From Marinomonas sp. MED121 (lineage in GTDB: Bacteria > Pseudomonadota > Gammaproteobacteria > Pseudomonadales > Marinomonadaceae), in NCBI RefSeq assembly GCF_000153025.1, contig NZ_CH672431.1, positions 314,765 to 378,764 of the forward strand: a DNA stretch of 64,000 nt, read 5' to 3'. Positions 1 through 8,785 of the stretch are shown piece after piece. A model generated the notes under the pieces. It saw only the letters and a program-made list of their open reading frames with translations. It was not told where the DNA came from and did not search any database. Positions within the stretch are counted from its first letter, which is position 1, and each line of letters begins with the position of its first letter. The position numbers were made by a program, and so were the translations under genes.

Positions 1-270
1 AACACGGCGACCTTCTGGAGATTGAGCCAAGCCATTAGATGCCACATAGTGAGCCGACTTCTGAGAAATATCCTCACCACGATAAATGATTTCGCCCGAT
101 GACACTCTAGGCTGTCCAAAAATAGACATGAGCAAGGTAGATTTACCAGCGCCATTGGAACCAATTAAGGTCACAATTTCACCCGTATTTACATCCAAAG
201 AGACCTTTTTTAAGGCTTGTATTGGACCATAATAGACATCAACATCTTTAAATTGCATTAATGCACTCAT
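1..270 (-). CDS. livF: LivF, branched-chain amino acid ABC transporter ATPase (partial)
   Basis: The N-terminal 90 codons of an ABC ATPase run off the left edge of the window. The reading frame opens MSALMQFKDVDVYYG and carries the Walker A loop GSNGAGKST, followed by the Q-loop region (QSPEGRRV), which is typical of LivF. The start ATG overlaps the livG stop codon as ATGA, so translation is probably coupled. LivF pairs with LivG at the cytoplasmic face of the LivHM channel. It is the last visible gene of livJHMGF. Signature and Walker B lie outside the window. Confidence 0.93.
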   Translation of the reverse strand, partial: MSALMQFKDVDVYYGPIQALKKVSLDVNTGEIVTLIGSNGAGKSTLLMSIFGQPRVSSGEIIYRGEDISQKSAHYVASNGLAQSPEGRRV

Positions 271-1151
271 AGTCCTACCTCTTCATCGTCGTCTTCAGCA
301 CCTAAATAGGCCGCTATTACCTTGTGATTATTCTTAATATCATCTGGCCCACCTTTAGCAATAACCTGACCATGATCTAACACCACAATATAGTCTGAGA
401 TATCCATTACCATCCCCATATCATGCTCGATCAATAACACTGTCACATTGTGCTCATCTCGCAAAATACGAATCATCTTGGTTAATGCATCCGTTTCAGA
501 GGGATTAAGACCCGCAGCAGGCTCATCCAAACAAATGATTTCAGGGTTAGTACACATGGAGCGTGCAATTTCTAGACGACGCTGCTGCCCATAAGAGAGC
601 TCACCCGCCAAACGGTTTGCATGAGCAACAAGATCTACCACACCTAACCAATAGAAAGCCTTTTGCAAAGCTACTTCTTCTGCCTGTTTAAAGGACTCAG
701 TATTAGCAATGCCTGACATTATGCTGCGCTTCACCGTCATATGCTGGGCAACCAGCAGGTTTTCCACCACAGACATTTCTTTAAACAAACGAATATTTTG
801 GAAAGTACGAGCAAGACCGGCACGGTTCACCAAATGAGAGCCACCAAACATCTTATATTTAAGACGATTAGCAAATGCCAGAGGAGAAAAATAATCGCTC
901 AACTGGAAAGGCTCACCTAACACTTTGATAACACTGGTTTCTTTACCCTTAGCACCTAAGGTAATCTGACCACCCGTGGCTTTATAAAAGCCCGTTAAGC
1001 AGTTAAATACCGTCGTTTTACCGGCACCATTTGGGCCAATAAGCGCAGACACTGAGCCACGTTTAATATCAAAGGTAATATCATTTAATGCCTTAATACC
1101 ACCAAAATGCATTACCAAATTTTCTACTTCAAGGATATTTTCTTGTTTCAT
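267..1151 (-). CDS. livG: LivG, branched-chain amino acid ABC transporter ATPase
   Basis: Cytoplasmic ATPase of 294 residues. Walker A GPNGAGKT is at residues 39-46, the signature LSYGQQRR near 183 and Walker B ICLDEPAAGLN near 205. The GLARTFQNIRLF segment after the Q loop is typical of LivG. It carries the usual ~40-residue insertion between Walker A and the signature seen in this family. It overlaps livM by 4 bases and livF by 3, so the three genes are one translationally coupled unit. It is expected to energise uptake of Leu, Ile, Val or related amino acids or amides; the exact substrate cannot be read from the ATPase. Confidence 0.95.
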   Translation of the reverse strand: MKQENILEVENLVMHFGGIKALNDITFDIKRGSVSALIGPNGAGKTTVFNCLTGFYKATGGQITLGAKGKETSVIKVLGEPFQLSDYFSPLAFANRLKYKMFGGSHLVNRAGLARTFQNIRLFKEMSVVENLLVAQHMTVKRSIMSGIANTESFKQAEEVALQKAFYWLGVVDLVAHANRLAGELSYGQQRRLEIARSMCTNPEIICLDEPAAGLNPSETDALTKMIRILRDEHNVTVLLIEHDMGMVMDISDYIVVLDHGQVIAKGGPDDIKNNHKVIAAYLGAEDDDEEVGL

Positions 1152-2419
1152 TTCAATACCCCCTTACGTGTTGCAAAGCCGGTTCGTGTCACTCGTACTA
1201 ACCCTCTTGGCTTCCAAATCATCATGACTACCATCAAGATACCAAACATAAGCACTCGATATTCAGCAAACTCTCGTAACAACTCTGGCGCCACAGTTAA
1301 GAAGAAGGCGGCTATCACAACCCCTAAGGTCGACCCCATTCCCCCTAAGACGACAATCGCTAGAATTAACGCGGACTCCATAAAGGTAAAGGAAGACGGG
1401 TTAACAAAACCTTGATAAGTGGCAAAGAAAACACCAGCGATACCAGCAACAGAAGCCCCCATCATAAAGGCTGATAATTTCACCAGTACGTGATTTAACC
1501 CCAAAGAACGGCAGGCAATTTCATCTTCACGTAAAGCTTCCCAAGCACGGCCAATCGGCATTTTCACTAGGCGTTGCTTAACATGAAGTACCAGTAGCAC
1601 AACAATAAAGAGAATCAGATACACAAACATGTACTTGAAACCTGAGTTGTAATCTAAATTAAAGAACTCATGAAATGGGGTACCGTCCCTGGATCGCCGC
1701 TTAAACTCCAATCCAAACAGCTGTGGTAATGGCGCAGAGACACCATTTGGCCCATGAGTCACGGCAGACCAGTTATTGAGAATCAGGCGAATAATTTCAC
1801 CAAAGCCTAAGGTTACGATAGCGAGATAGTCCCCATGCATCCGCAATACGGGGAAGCCTAAGATCGCACCGGCAATCGCGGCTAAGATAGCAGCAATAGG
1901 CAACATAGACCAAAAGCCTAAACCTAAATACTCATAGCCTAAAGCCAGTCCATAAGCACCTATGGCATAGAAGCCAACAAAACCTAAATCCAGCAAGCCT
2001 GCAAGGCCAACAACGATATTTAGCCCTAAACCAAGCAGCACATAAATAAGACCTAAAATGATAACGGTTAGCACATATTTAGAGGCGATGAATGGCACCA
2101 TCAAACCAATTAAAATAACAACAGGAATGATCCAAACCATATTAGATTTATAATCGGGCGACTTCACCACAACGCCAGTATCATCACCAGAGCTATGTTT
2201 AAAGAGGATCTCTTTACCCTTGTTGGATTGCAGAAAGCTCGATATGGCAAAGCGACCAATCGCCACCACAGCAACCATCCAAGCAACCCGATCAAACTCA
2301 GTAGTAAAGCCATAGCCTTGCAGAACAACACCGACCACAGGGCCAAATAGCACTAATGCCATTAAACCTGCGATGACCGCATCTATGGTGCTCTTTTTAT
2401 AATCAATTGTTGCGTTCAT
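1148..2419 (-). CDS. livM: LivM, branched-chain amino acid ABC transporter permease
   Basis: Inner-membrane permease of 423 residues, close to the length of enterobacterial LivM, including the long N-terminal extension (two hydrophobic segments before about residue 70) that shorter LivM proteins lack. The core shows LLGLGLNIVVGLAGLLDLGFVGFYAIGAY and the EAA-like loop GRAWEALREDEIACRSLGLN, both characteristic of LivM. It starts directly after the livH stop and overlaps livG by 4 bases. It forms the translocation channel with LivH. Confidence 0.94.
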   Translation of the reverse strand: MNATIDYKKSTIDAVIAGLMALVLFGPVVGVVLQGYGFTTEFDRVAWMVAVVAIGRFAISSFLQSNKGKEILFKHSSGDDTGVVVKSPDYKSNMVWIIPVVILIGLMVPFIASKYVLTVIILGLIYVLLGLGLNIVVGLAGLLDLGFVGFYAIGAYGLALGYEYLGLGFWSMLPIAAILAAIAGAILGFPVLRMHGDYLAIVTLGFGEIIRLILNNWSAVTHGPNGVSAPLPQLFGLEFKRRSRDGTPFHEFFNLDYNSGFKYMFVYLILFIVVLLVLHVKQRLVKMPIGRAWEALREDEIACRSLGLNHVLVKLSAFMMGASVAGIAGVFFATYQGFVNPSSFTFMESALILAIVVLGGMGSTLGVVIAAFFLTVAPELLREFAEYRVLMFGILMVVMMIWKPRGLVRVTRTGFATRKGVLK

Positions 2420-3331
2420 CTAAACTTTCTCCACCTCAGGTTTACCTAAAAGACCACTTGGACGGAAAATCAAAATAATCACAAGCAAGGAGAAGGAGAA
2501 TACGTCTTTATAATCAGAGCTAATGAGACCTGCAAATAAGGACTCAGAAACACCCAGAATAATTCCTCCTAACATGGCACCAGGCAGAGAGCCGATCCCA
2601 CCTAATACAGCTGCCGTGAAAGCTTTAATACCTATAATGAAACCAACATAGAAATCGAACGCACCATAGTCTAGCGTAATCAAAACACCAGCAAGCGCTG
2701 CCATAGAGGCACCAATCACGAAGACGATAGAGATAACTCTATCCGTATTGATCCCTAAAATAGACGCCATTTTTCTATCTTGCTGTGTCGCTCGACACAT
2801 ACGACCTAACTTGGTTCTTTGAATAATATAAGTCAGTGTCCCCATACCCAAGAAGGCCACTAACAAGATCACTAGTTTCATATAGGTGATTTGTACAAAA
2901 CCATCGCCAACATCAAATCTTACGGCACCAGTTAACATGGTAGGAATACCCTGTTGACGTGCGCCTTGGCTAATTTGTACATAATTTTGCAATATGAGGG
3001 ACATACCGATCGCAGAAATCAAAGCAGATAAACGACCAGAATTACGAAGAGGACGGTAGGCAATTTGCTCTATAGCCCAACCATAAGCGCCAGTAACGGC
3101 AATGGTGATAAATAAAGTACCGATAATGATAATCGGAAAGGATTCAATTCCGAAGAAAGATAATAATGCGACAACAATCGCAGTAATGTATGCGGACACC
3201 ATGTATACATCGCCATGGGCGAAGTTAATCATACCGATAATGCCGTATACCATGGTATACCCGATAGCTATGAGTCCATATACAGACCCAAGGGTAAGAC
3301 CGTTAACCAACTGCTGGAGAACGATATCCAT
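2420..3331 (-). CDS. livH: LivH, branched-chain amino acid ABC transporter permease
   Basis: Inner-membrane permease of 303 residues, the usual LivH length. The N-terminus QQLVNGLTLGSVYGLIAIGYTMVYGIIGMINFAHGD is the family hallmark, and the loop GRMCRATQQDRKMASILGIN is the LivH contact to the ATPases. The tail FRPSGLLGKP is also typical. It directly abuts livM. About 100 bases containing a hairpin separate it from livJ upstream. Confidence 0.95.
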   Translation of the reverse strand: MDIVLQQLVNGLTLGSVYGLIAIGYTMVYGIIGMINFAHGDVYMVSAYITAIVVALLSFFGIESFPIIIIGTLFITIAVTGAYGWAIEQIAYRPLRNSGRLSALISAIGMSLILQNYVQISQGARQQGIPTMLTGAVRFDVGDGFVQITYMKLVILLVAFLGMGTLTYIIQRTKLGRMCRATQQDRKMASILGINTDRVISIVFVIGASMAALAGVLITLDYGAFDFYVGFIIGIKAFTAAVLGGIGSLPGAMLGGIILGVSESLFAGLISSDYKDVFSFSLLVIILIFRPSGLLGKPEVEKV

Positions 3332-3368
3332 CGTAAGACCTCGTGGGGATTTTAAAAACGTAGAGAGG

Positions 3369-3398
3369 AATCACAGCCAGCATTAGCCAGCTGTGATT
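3369..3398 (-). other. Intercistronic hairpin between livJ and livH
   Basis: A perfect 9-bp inverted repeat (AATCACAGC / GCTGTGATT) with a 12-base loop lies about 35 bases after livJ. On the transcribed minus strand it is not followed by a T tract, so a full terminator is unlikely. Such hairpins after a binding-protein gene often protect its mRNA 3' end and give excess binding protein over permease; that role is inference. Confidence 0.55.
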
Positions 3399-3432
3399 TT
3401 CATGCATCATGCCAATTCAAACTAACAGGAAG

Positions 3433-4554
3433 TTAGTTTACTTGAGCATAGTTACCCGTATTGTCCCATTCATACATAACGTAATCGGACACTTTTAGGT
3501 CGCCTTTAGAATCGAAGTCTTTGACGCCCATGACAGTCGAGACACTGTTAGATTTCAGCCAATCAGCGCCCTTGATTGGATCAAGGTCATTATTCTTAAG
3601 GGCTTCAACAACCACTTGCATGGCAGCATAGGAGTAAAGAGTATACCCTTCTGGCTCATACCCACTGTCTTTAAAGACTTGCACCACTTTTTTACCGGCT
3701 GGGTAAGATTGTGGATCAGCACCAAAGGTCATCAAGACACCATCAATGTATTCAGGAGAACCTGCTACTGAGGCAAACTCGTTAGAAACAATACCATCAC
3801 CCGAAATGAAGATAGCTTTAGAGCCCTGCTCACGTAGCTGTCGTACTAGCGGGCCAGCTTCTGAGTGAAGTCCACCAAAGTAAACCACTTCGGCATCAAC
3901 AGAGCGAATCTTAGTAACCAAGGCATTAAAGTCTTTCTCACCACGTGTTAAACCTTCGTAAAGTACTTCGGTCACACCATAGTTGTTCAACGCAGATTTA
4001 GTTGCGTCAGCCAGACCTTTACCATAGGTATCTTTGTCGTGAATGATAGCAACACGTTTTGCGTTCAATTCACTAATAATGTAAGCACCAGCAACGTCAC
4101 CCTGTTGATCATCACGACCACAAACACGGAAAACATTAGACAAACCACGGTCAGTTACACGTGGATTTGTGGAGGCAGGCGTAACCATAAGAACACCGGC
4201 TTCTTCATAGATCTCTGAAGCAGGCATAGTGGAGGAAGAACAGAAGTGACCAACGACGCCAACAGCATCATCAGAGTCAACTAAACGGTTAGCAACAGAA
4301 ACGGCTTGTTTTGGTTCACAAGCATCATCAGCTTTTACCAGTTTGATCATTTCACCATTAATACCACCAGCGGCATTAATGTCTTTAGCGGCTTGTTCAG
4401 CACCGCGCCATAATTGTTCACCAAATGCAGCATAGGCACCTGTATGAGGACCTGCTACACCAATTACAACATCCGCTTGTGCTAGAACTGATGCACCCAT
4501 GGCACCAGCGATTGCGATAGAAAGTAAAGATTTTTTCACAATAGCATTTGACAT
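3433..4554 (-). CDS. livJ: LivJ-type branched-chain amino acid binding protein
   Basis: Periplasmic type 1 solute-binding protein of 373 residues. A Sec signal peptide ends near ASVLAQADV (about residue 27) and the mature protein opens VVIGVAGPHTGAYAAFG, the classic Liv-family start. Two cysteines in DDACEPK and GHFCSSST match the conserved disulfide. The ATG is preceded by AGGAG at 8 bases. As the first gene of the liv operon it is the substrate-capturing component; specificity for Leu/Ile/Val versus other amino acids or amides is not determinable here. Confidence 0.93.
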   Translation of the reverse strand: MSNAIVKKSLLSIAIAGAMGASVLAQADVVIGVAGPHTGAYAAFGEQLWRGAEQAAKDINAAGGINGEMIKLVKADDACEPKQAVSVANRLVDSDDAVGVVGHFCSSSTMPASEIYEEAGVLMVTPASTNPRVTDRGLSNVFRVCGRDDQQGDVAGAYIISELNAKRVAIIHDKDTYGKGLADATKSALNNYGVTEVLYEGLTRGEKDFNALVTKIRSVDAEVVYFGGLHSEAGPLVRQLREQGSKAIFISGDGIVSNEFASVAGSPEYIDGVLMTFGADPQSYPAGKKVVQVFKDSGYEPEGYTLYSYAAMQVVVEALKNNDLDPIKGADWLKSNSVSTVMGVKDFDSKGDLKVSDYVMYEWDNTGNYAQVN

Positions 4555-4943
4555 TAGTCAAGCTCCTACTCATTCCAGTTTATGATTATTATATTAAAGC
4601 AAGAAGCGTTCCATTCATTAGCTCAAAAGTGTGAACAAATGGAACATATAAAGTGCCAGACTAGCTCTGTTTAGCAACTTAATATGCACTAAACATTAAT
4701 CGTTCTTCGGCGGGAAGGTCAATACAATTGAGTTATAAATAACCAAATAATATTTTATCAGAAGAGAAAAATTCAAAAGAAATAACCTGTGAAATAGCAA
4801 AAACACAGGCTTTTCCATTACTTTTAGCAGATTTTATACGATATACAGTGTCATATAGGGAAATAGTGCTTTTCTAAAAAACACAAAAATATTTTAAAAA
4901 AATTAAGTCTGTGACCTTGAACACTTTTTCACCAAGTCATTTA
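4555..4943. other. Intergenic region upstream of livJ
   Basis: A 389-base AT-rich gap with no convincing ORF. It should hold the livJ promoter (minus strand): a perfect TATAAT lies on the minus strand at 4588-4593, about 35 bases before the start codon, but its -35 element is weak. A terminator-like hairpin for the upstream yibQ operon is at 4786-4809. I see nothing else. Confidence 0.5.
4786..4809 (-). terminator. Possible terminator of the gpmI-envC-ctpA-yibQ operon
   Basis: On the minus strand CCTGTG and CACAGG form a 6-bp stem around a 12-base loop, followed by a T-rich run (TTATTTCTTTT). It lies about 135 bases beyond the yibQ stop. The stem is short, so this is tentative. Confidence 0.35.
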
Positions 4944-6245
4944 TCATTCGATATAGTCAGCAAGTGAAATCAGCTGAACACCTTCATCCTCTAATTGGCT
5001 CAAATGTTTTGCTAAATAATTCATAGTCGCTGGATAAGGATGGCCAATTGCTAACGCTTTTCCACGCTTTCTCGCTATGGCTAGTAAGCGTTTGAATTGT
5101 TTATCTATGGCTTTCTCTTCCTGAATATTATCTAAGAACACATCACGACGTGTTGTGGTCAAATCAAAGCTCAAAGCCTTAGATAACGCCACACTATTGG
5201 GGCTAGTCAGGCTATCGACGAAAAAAAGTTCCAACGGCTGAATGACTTCCATTACCCACTGCATGCTCTCAACATCTTGTGTTAACAGGCTTCCCATATG
5301 GTTATTAATACCTGTGATACCTGGCACGCTCTCAATGCCTTCTTGCAAGGTTTTCTTAAGTTCTGCCTCATCCATTTTTTTATAAAGTCCACCTGGACCT
5401 AATTTAAGTTCCCTTTCATTTTCCATGGGTACATGCAGCAAAATTGTGCGTGCTTGCTCCGTCGCGGCGCGTGCCGTCTTTTTAGAGAAAGGAGTATGGG
5501 GCAAAATAGCTAAAGCAACTTCAACCGGTAAGTCTAAAGATTCTTCCATACCACGACGGTTGTAGCCTAGATCATCAATAATGATAGTAATACTGGGTCT
5601 ATCATCATTTTCAACGAGTTCCTGTGCTGCTATTTCATTAACCGCTTCATCAACGACTATTGGCGTTTTTGGTGTATCGATCAATACGTCTTGAGTTGAC
5701 TTCTCATTCGTTGGGAAGGTTTTTTGCCAAAGCAAGTCTAATGACATTGCCTCTTGCTCTGAAGGCATATTTAAAGCAGGAAAGCCTGATAGCGAGCTAT
5801 CATTAGACGTCTTTACTTGAGGAGCTGTTAATAAAGGCCCTAACTTTAGCTCATCATTAACCTCTGACGTTTTAGCCCCTTCCGCTGTTTGAACCTTTAT
5901 CAAATCAGATGTCTCTACATCGGCTTCATCTAACGGCAGATTAACTTCAGAGTCCACGACCAATTCTGGACCAGCGTTTTCCTCTTCAGCCTGCTCTGCG
6001 ACTTGTTTTTCGTCTGCTTGAACTTCTTCATCAACTTGTTGTTCGAGTTGCGGCTCAGTTGTCATATCAAGAGAATCAAGACTCTTCGCCGCAGCAGAGT
6101 CAAGTTCGCTCTTATCTTGTATAAGCGAATCTACCTCAAGCTCTGGGCTAGATTCAGCGGCGAAAATTGGAGTGGATAAAGAAAAAGCAGCACATATAAA
6201 TAGGAGCTGCGAGCCTTTAACAGCTCGCAGAAATGGATCAAACAT
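4944..6245 (-). CDS. yibQ: YibQ-type divergent polysaccharide deacetylase family protein
   Basis: A 433-residue exported protein. A signal peptide (residues 1-29, ending SLSTPIFAAE) is followed by about 180 residues rich in Glu, Asp, Ser and Val with low complexity, then a C-terminal domain from about residue 215. That domain opens ITIIIDDLGYN and contains ILPHTPFSK, LLHVPMEN and GINNHMGSLLTQD, the conserved motifs of the divergent polysaccharide deacetylase (YibQ/DUF610) family, including the DD pair and histidines. It is the last gene of gpmI-envC-ctpA-yibQ, the usual context. The substrate is unknown; a link to envelope glycan is plausible from the neighbours. The acidic linker is much longer than in the enterobacterial protein. 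Confidence 0.85.
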   Translation of the reverse strand: MFDPFLRAVKGSQLLFICAAFSLSTPIFAAESSPELEVDSLIQDKSELDSAAAKSLDSLDMTTEPQLEQQVDEEVQADEKQVAEQAEEENAGPELVVDSEVNLPLDEADVETSDLIKVQTAEGAKTSEVNDELKLGPLLTAPQVKTSNDSSLSGFPALNMPSEQEAMSLDLLWQKTFPTNEKSTQDVLIDTPKTPIVVDEAVNEIAAQELVENDDRPSITIIIDDLGYNRRGMEESLDLPVEVALAILPHTPFSKKTARAATEQARTILLHVPMENERELKLGPGGLYKKMDEAELKKTLQEGIESVPGITGINNHMGSLLTQDVESMQWVMEVIQPLELFFVDSLTSPNSVALSKALSFDLTTTRRDVFLDNIQEEKAIDKQFKRLLAIARKRGKALAIGHPYPATMNYLAKHLSQLEDEGVQLISLADYIE

Positions 6246-6268
6246 AATGTCTCAACTAGAACAGGTTT

Positions 6269-7528
6269 TTATTGAGGCACAAGTTTAGGGAAGGCTTTCA
6301 GTACAGACAAGGCCTGAAACAGTTGAAAGTCATTTTTTGCGATATCATCGAAGTTATTTTCCATATCTAGGCCATTTATATCCTTATTGCCGAGGCCATT
6401 TGCAATATGCCCACTTAAATCAGCTTCTTTGACGATAAAGCCAGGGTCTTGTAAAACCAGATTCGCTTGTGGTACTTCCAAATCAGGTACGATACCTTGT
6501 GCCTGAATAGAGCGCCCTTTTGGAGTGTAATATAAGGCGGTGGTCAACTTAATGGCGGAACCATCCGTTAATGGCACTACGGTTTGCACTGTTCCTTTAC
6601 CAAAGGTTTCCGTTCCCATAATAACGGCGCGTTTATGATCTTGTAGGGCCCCAGCAACAATTTCAGAAGCTGAAGCCGAGCCTGAATTCACCAACACAAC
6701 CGTTGGAACCGCATCTAAATATTTAGTTTTAGTTGCATTAAATTGTGCTTTTGACATTTTATGACGTCCATCTGTATAGACAATAATGCCGTCACTTAAA
6801 AATGCATCAACAACGGATACCGCACCTTGCAACACTCCGCCAGGGTTATTTCTAAGGTCTAACACCAAGCCCTCAAGTGGATGCTCAGCTTTCATAGTTT
6901 CCAGTGCTTTTTGAAACTCAGCTCCTGTGCTGCCTTGAAACTGACTAATACGCACATAGCCCACATCATTTTCTAACCATTTATTAGTGACACTCGCACT
7001 CTGTACTAGGCCACGTAAAATATCAAAATCTTTCAGATCACCTTCTCTTTCAATAGTCAGATGTATATTGGTCCCGACTTCGCCTCGCATAAGCACAATC
7101 ACTTCTTGCAAGCCCATATCATTAATCAAGGTATCATCAATACGTAAGACAGTATCTCCTGGCATGAGACCGGCGCTCGCCGCTGGAGAACCATCGATAG
7201 GAGAAACAATCACTAATTGACCATCTATCATTTCAACTTCAATACCAACACCGGCATATTTACCTGAAGTCATTTCCCGAAATTTAGAAATTTCTTCACG
7301 TGTTAAGTATTCAGAGTGAGGGTCTAGAGCGGCAACCATGCCTTTTAAAGCTTTGCTTAAAATTTGCTGATCTGTCAGTTCATCTACATAACCTTGACTA
7401 ATAGTTTCAAACGATTCAACAAAGGATTGAATTTCGGCCAGCGGTACCTGCTGCTCTTCGGCTTGTAAAGCCGGGCTAAAAAACATTACCAATAAAAGCC
7501 CTAAACTAAATTCTTTAAACCATTTCAT
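6269..7528 (-). CDS. CtpA-type carboxyl-terminal processing protease (S41)
   Basis: Exported serine protease of 419 residues. Signal peptide residues 1-23 (ending PALQA), PDZ domain about 85-165, and the S41 core with LRNNPGG near 227. The catalytic dyad is visible: Ser286 in SGSASASEI and Lys311 in TFGKGTVQ, at the 25-residue spacing of the family. The C-terminus after about residue 350 is short. It lies 23 bases upstream of yibQ and 80 bases after envC. Known relatives trim periplasmic proteins or regulate murein hydrolases, which fits an EnvC neighbour; the actual substrate is inference. Confidence 0.92.
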   Translation of the reverse strand: MKWFKEFSLGLLLVMFFSPALQAEEQQVPLAEIQSFVESFETISQGYVDELTDQQILSKALKGMVAALDPHSEYLTREEISKFREMTSGKYAGVGIEVEMIDGQLVIVSPIDGSPAASAGLMPGDTVLRIDDTLINDMGLQEVIVLMRGEVGTNIHLTIEREGDLKDFDILRGLVQSASVTNKWLENDVGYVRISQFQGSTGAEFQKALETMKAEHPLEGLVLDLRNNPGGVLQGAVSVVDAFLSDGIIVYTDGRHKMSKAQFNATKTKYLDAVPTVVLVNSGSASASEIVAGALQDHKRAVIMGTETFGKGTVQTVVPLTDGSAIKLTTALYYTPKGRSIQAQGIVPDLEVPQANLVLQDPGFIVKEADLSGHIANGLGNKDINGLDMENNFDDIAKNDFQLFQALSVLKAFPKLVPQ

Positions 7529-7608
7529 ATTTGAACCTCTGACTATGCGTGCTTAGAGCACTGGGCTGCTATTTCTGCTGAACGCCTTCATTATGCTGAC
7601 CAGCACGC

Positions 7609-8748
7609 CTAGCCTTGATTGACCCACTTAAGCGGGCTAACGGGGGTACCGTTATGACGAATAGAGAAAAATAGCCCCGGTACAGTACGACCACCTGAAC
7701 TCCCAACCGTCGCGATTGGGTCATTCGTATTTACCCATTCACCGACTTCTTTGAGCAAGCTTTGGTTATAGCCATATAAAGACATATAACCTTCACCGTG
7801 ATCCAAAATAAGCACTAGCCCAAATCCTCTGAGCCAATCTGAAAAAATCACTCTTCCATGATAAACCGCATTAACTTTAGTGCCTTCTTTTGCAGACAAG
7901 GTGACACCACCTAAGTTCACTTGTCCCGACTCCCTGAGAACATTTAATCTACCTAAAGGTTTATTTAACTTGCCCTTTAACGAACTAAACGCAACATTTT
8001 CATCAATCACAGGCATTTCAGCCAAGGCTTCTTCTAATTTCAGCAATAGGGCTTCAAGCTGTTGCTGGTTGCGTTTTAATGTCTTTGCCTTGCTCCCCCC
8101 TGATTGAATATCTTTTTGAAGTTTCACCAGAATCTGCTGGCGCTCTTTTTGCTGCTTAGCTAATACAGTGCGCTCTTCAACTAAACGCGCTTGTTCACGC
8201 GCTTGCTGTGCCCTATGAGAGCGCATGCTCTTTTCAATTAAGCTTAGTTCATTTACCTGTATTCCATAGCCATTTATTAAAGATTGGCGCGCTTGGGAGA
8301 AATATCGGTTGTATCTCACCATTCGCATTATCTCTTCAGGGGTTCGTCCATCGAGCAAAAATTTCATGCCTTCTTGCTCGCCAGAACGATAAACCGCCCT
8401 TATTTGGGCGGCTATTTGTTGATTCTGTTGCTGAATACTTATTTTCAGCGTTTGCTGCTTAACGGCCAGCTCCTTGAGCTGGCCATCACTCTGTTTAATA
8501 TTGTCTTGAATGGTTTCAATTTGTTTCAGAAGCTCATTTATCGACTTTTCTTTCTCTTCTAACTGCCCTTCAACTTGTGATTTTTCTGATTGTGCTTCTT
8601 TTAGCCACTCACCAAGGGATTTAAGCTCTTCTTGCAGTGCTTTAATCTGTTGCTCAGCTTCAGCCGCAGATTTAGGCTCTGCGGCACTTGCTTGAAGTGA
8701 AAAAAAGGAACAAATACCAATCAACAAGATTGATAAAATTTTTCCCAT
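7609..8748 (-). CDS. envC: EnvC, murein hydrolase activator
   Basis: A 379-residue periplasmic protein: signal peptide (1-22, ending SLQASA), a long coiled coil rich in Gln, Glu and Lys (about 25-250), and a C-terminal LytM/M23 domain (about 270-375). The LytM site is degenerate: LDHGEGYMSLYGYN lacks the HxH zinc ligands of active M23 peptidases, as in E. coli EnvC, which activates AmiA/AmiB amidases at the septum rather than cutting murein. It sits 37 bases after gpmI in the conserved gpmI-envC order. A role in cell separation is inferred by homology. Confidence 0.93.
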   Translation of the reverse strand: MGKILSILLIGICSFFSLQASAAEPKSAAEAEQQIKALQEELKSLGEWLKEAQSEKSQVEGQLEEKEKSINELLKQIETIQDNIKQSDGQLKELAVKQQTLKISIQQQNQQIAAQIRAVYRSGEQEGMKFLLDGRTPEEIMRMVRYNRYFSQARQSLINGYGIQVNELSLIEKSMRSHRAQQAREQARLVEERTVLAKQQKERQQILVKLQKDIQSGGSKAKTLKRNQQQLEALLLKLEEALAEMPVIDENVAFSSLKGKLNKPLGRLNVLRESGQVNLGGVTLSAKEGTKVNAVYHGRVIFSDWLRGFGLVLILDHGEGYMSLYGYNQSLLKEVGEWVNTNDPIATVGSSGGRTVPGLFFSIRHNGTPVSPLKWVNQG

Positions 8749-8785
8749 AAAGTCATTACCACTTTTCGAATCAAATTTATGTCTA

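Noticed and set aside
1107..1415. Plus-strand ORF of 102 codons
   Set aside because: It is the antisense shadow of livM and of the start of livG; no ribosome-binding site and no family pattern.
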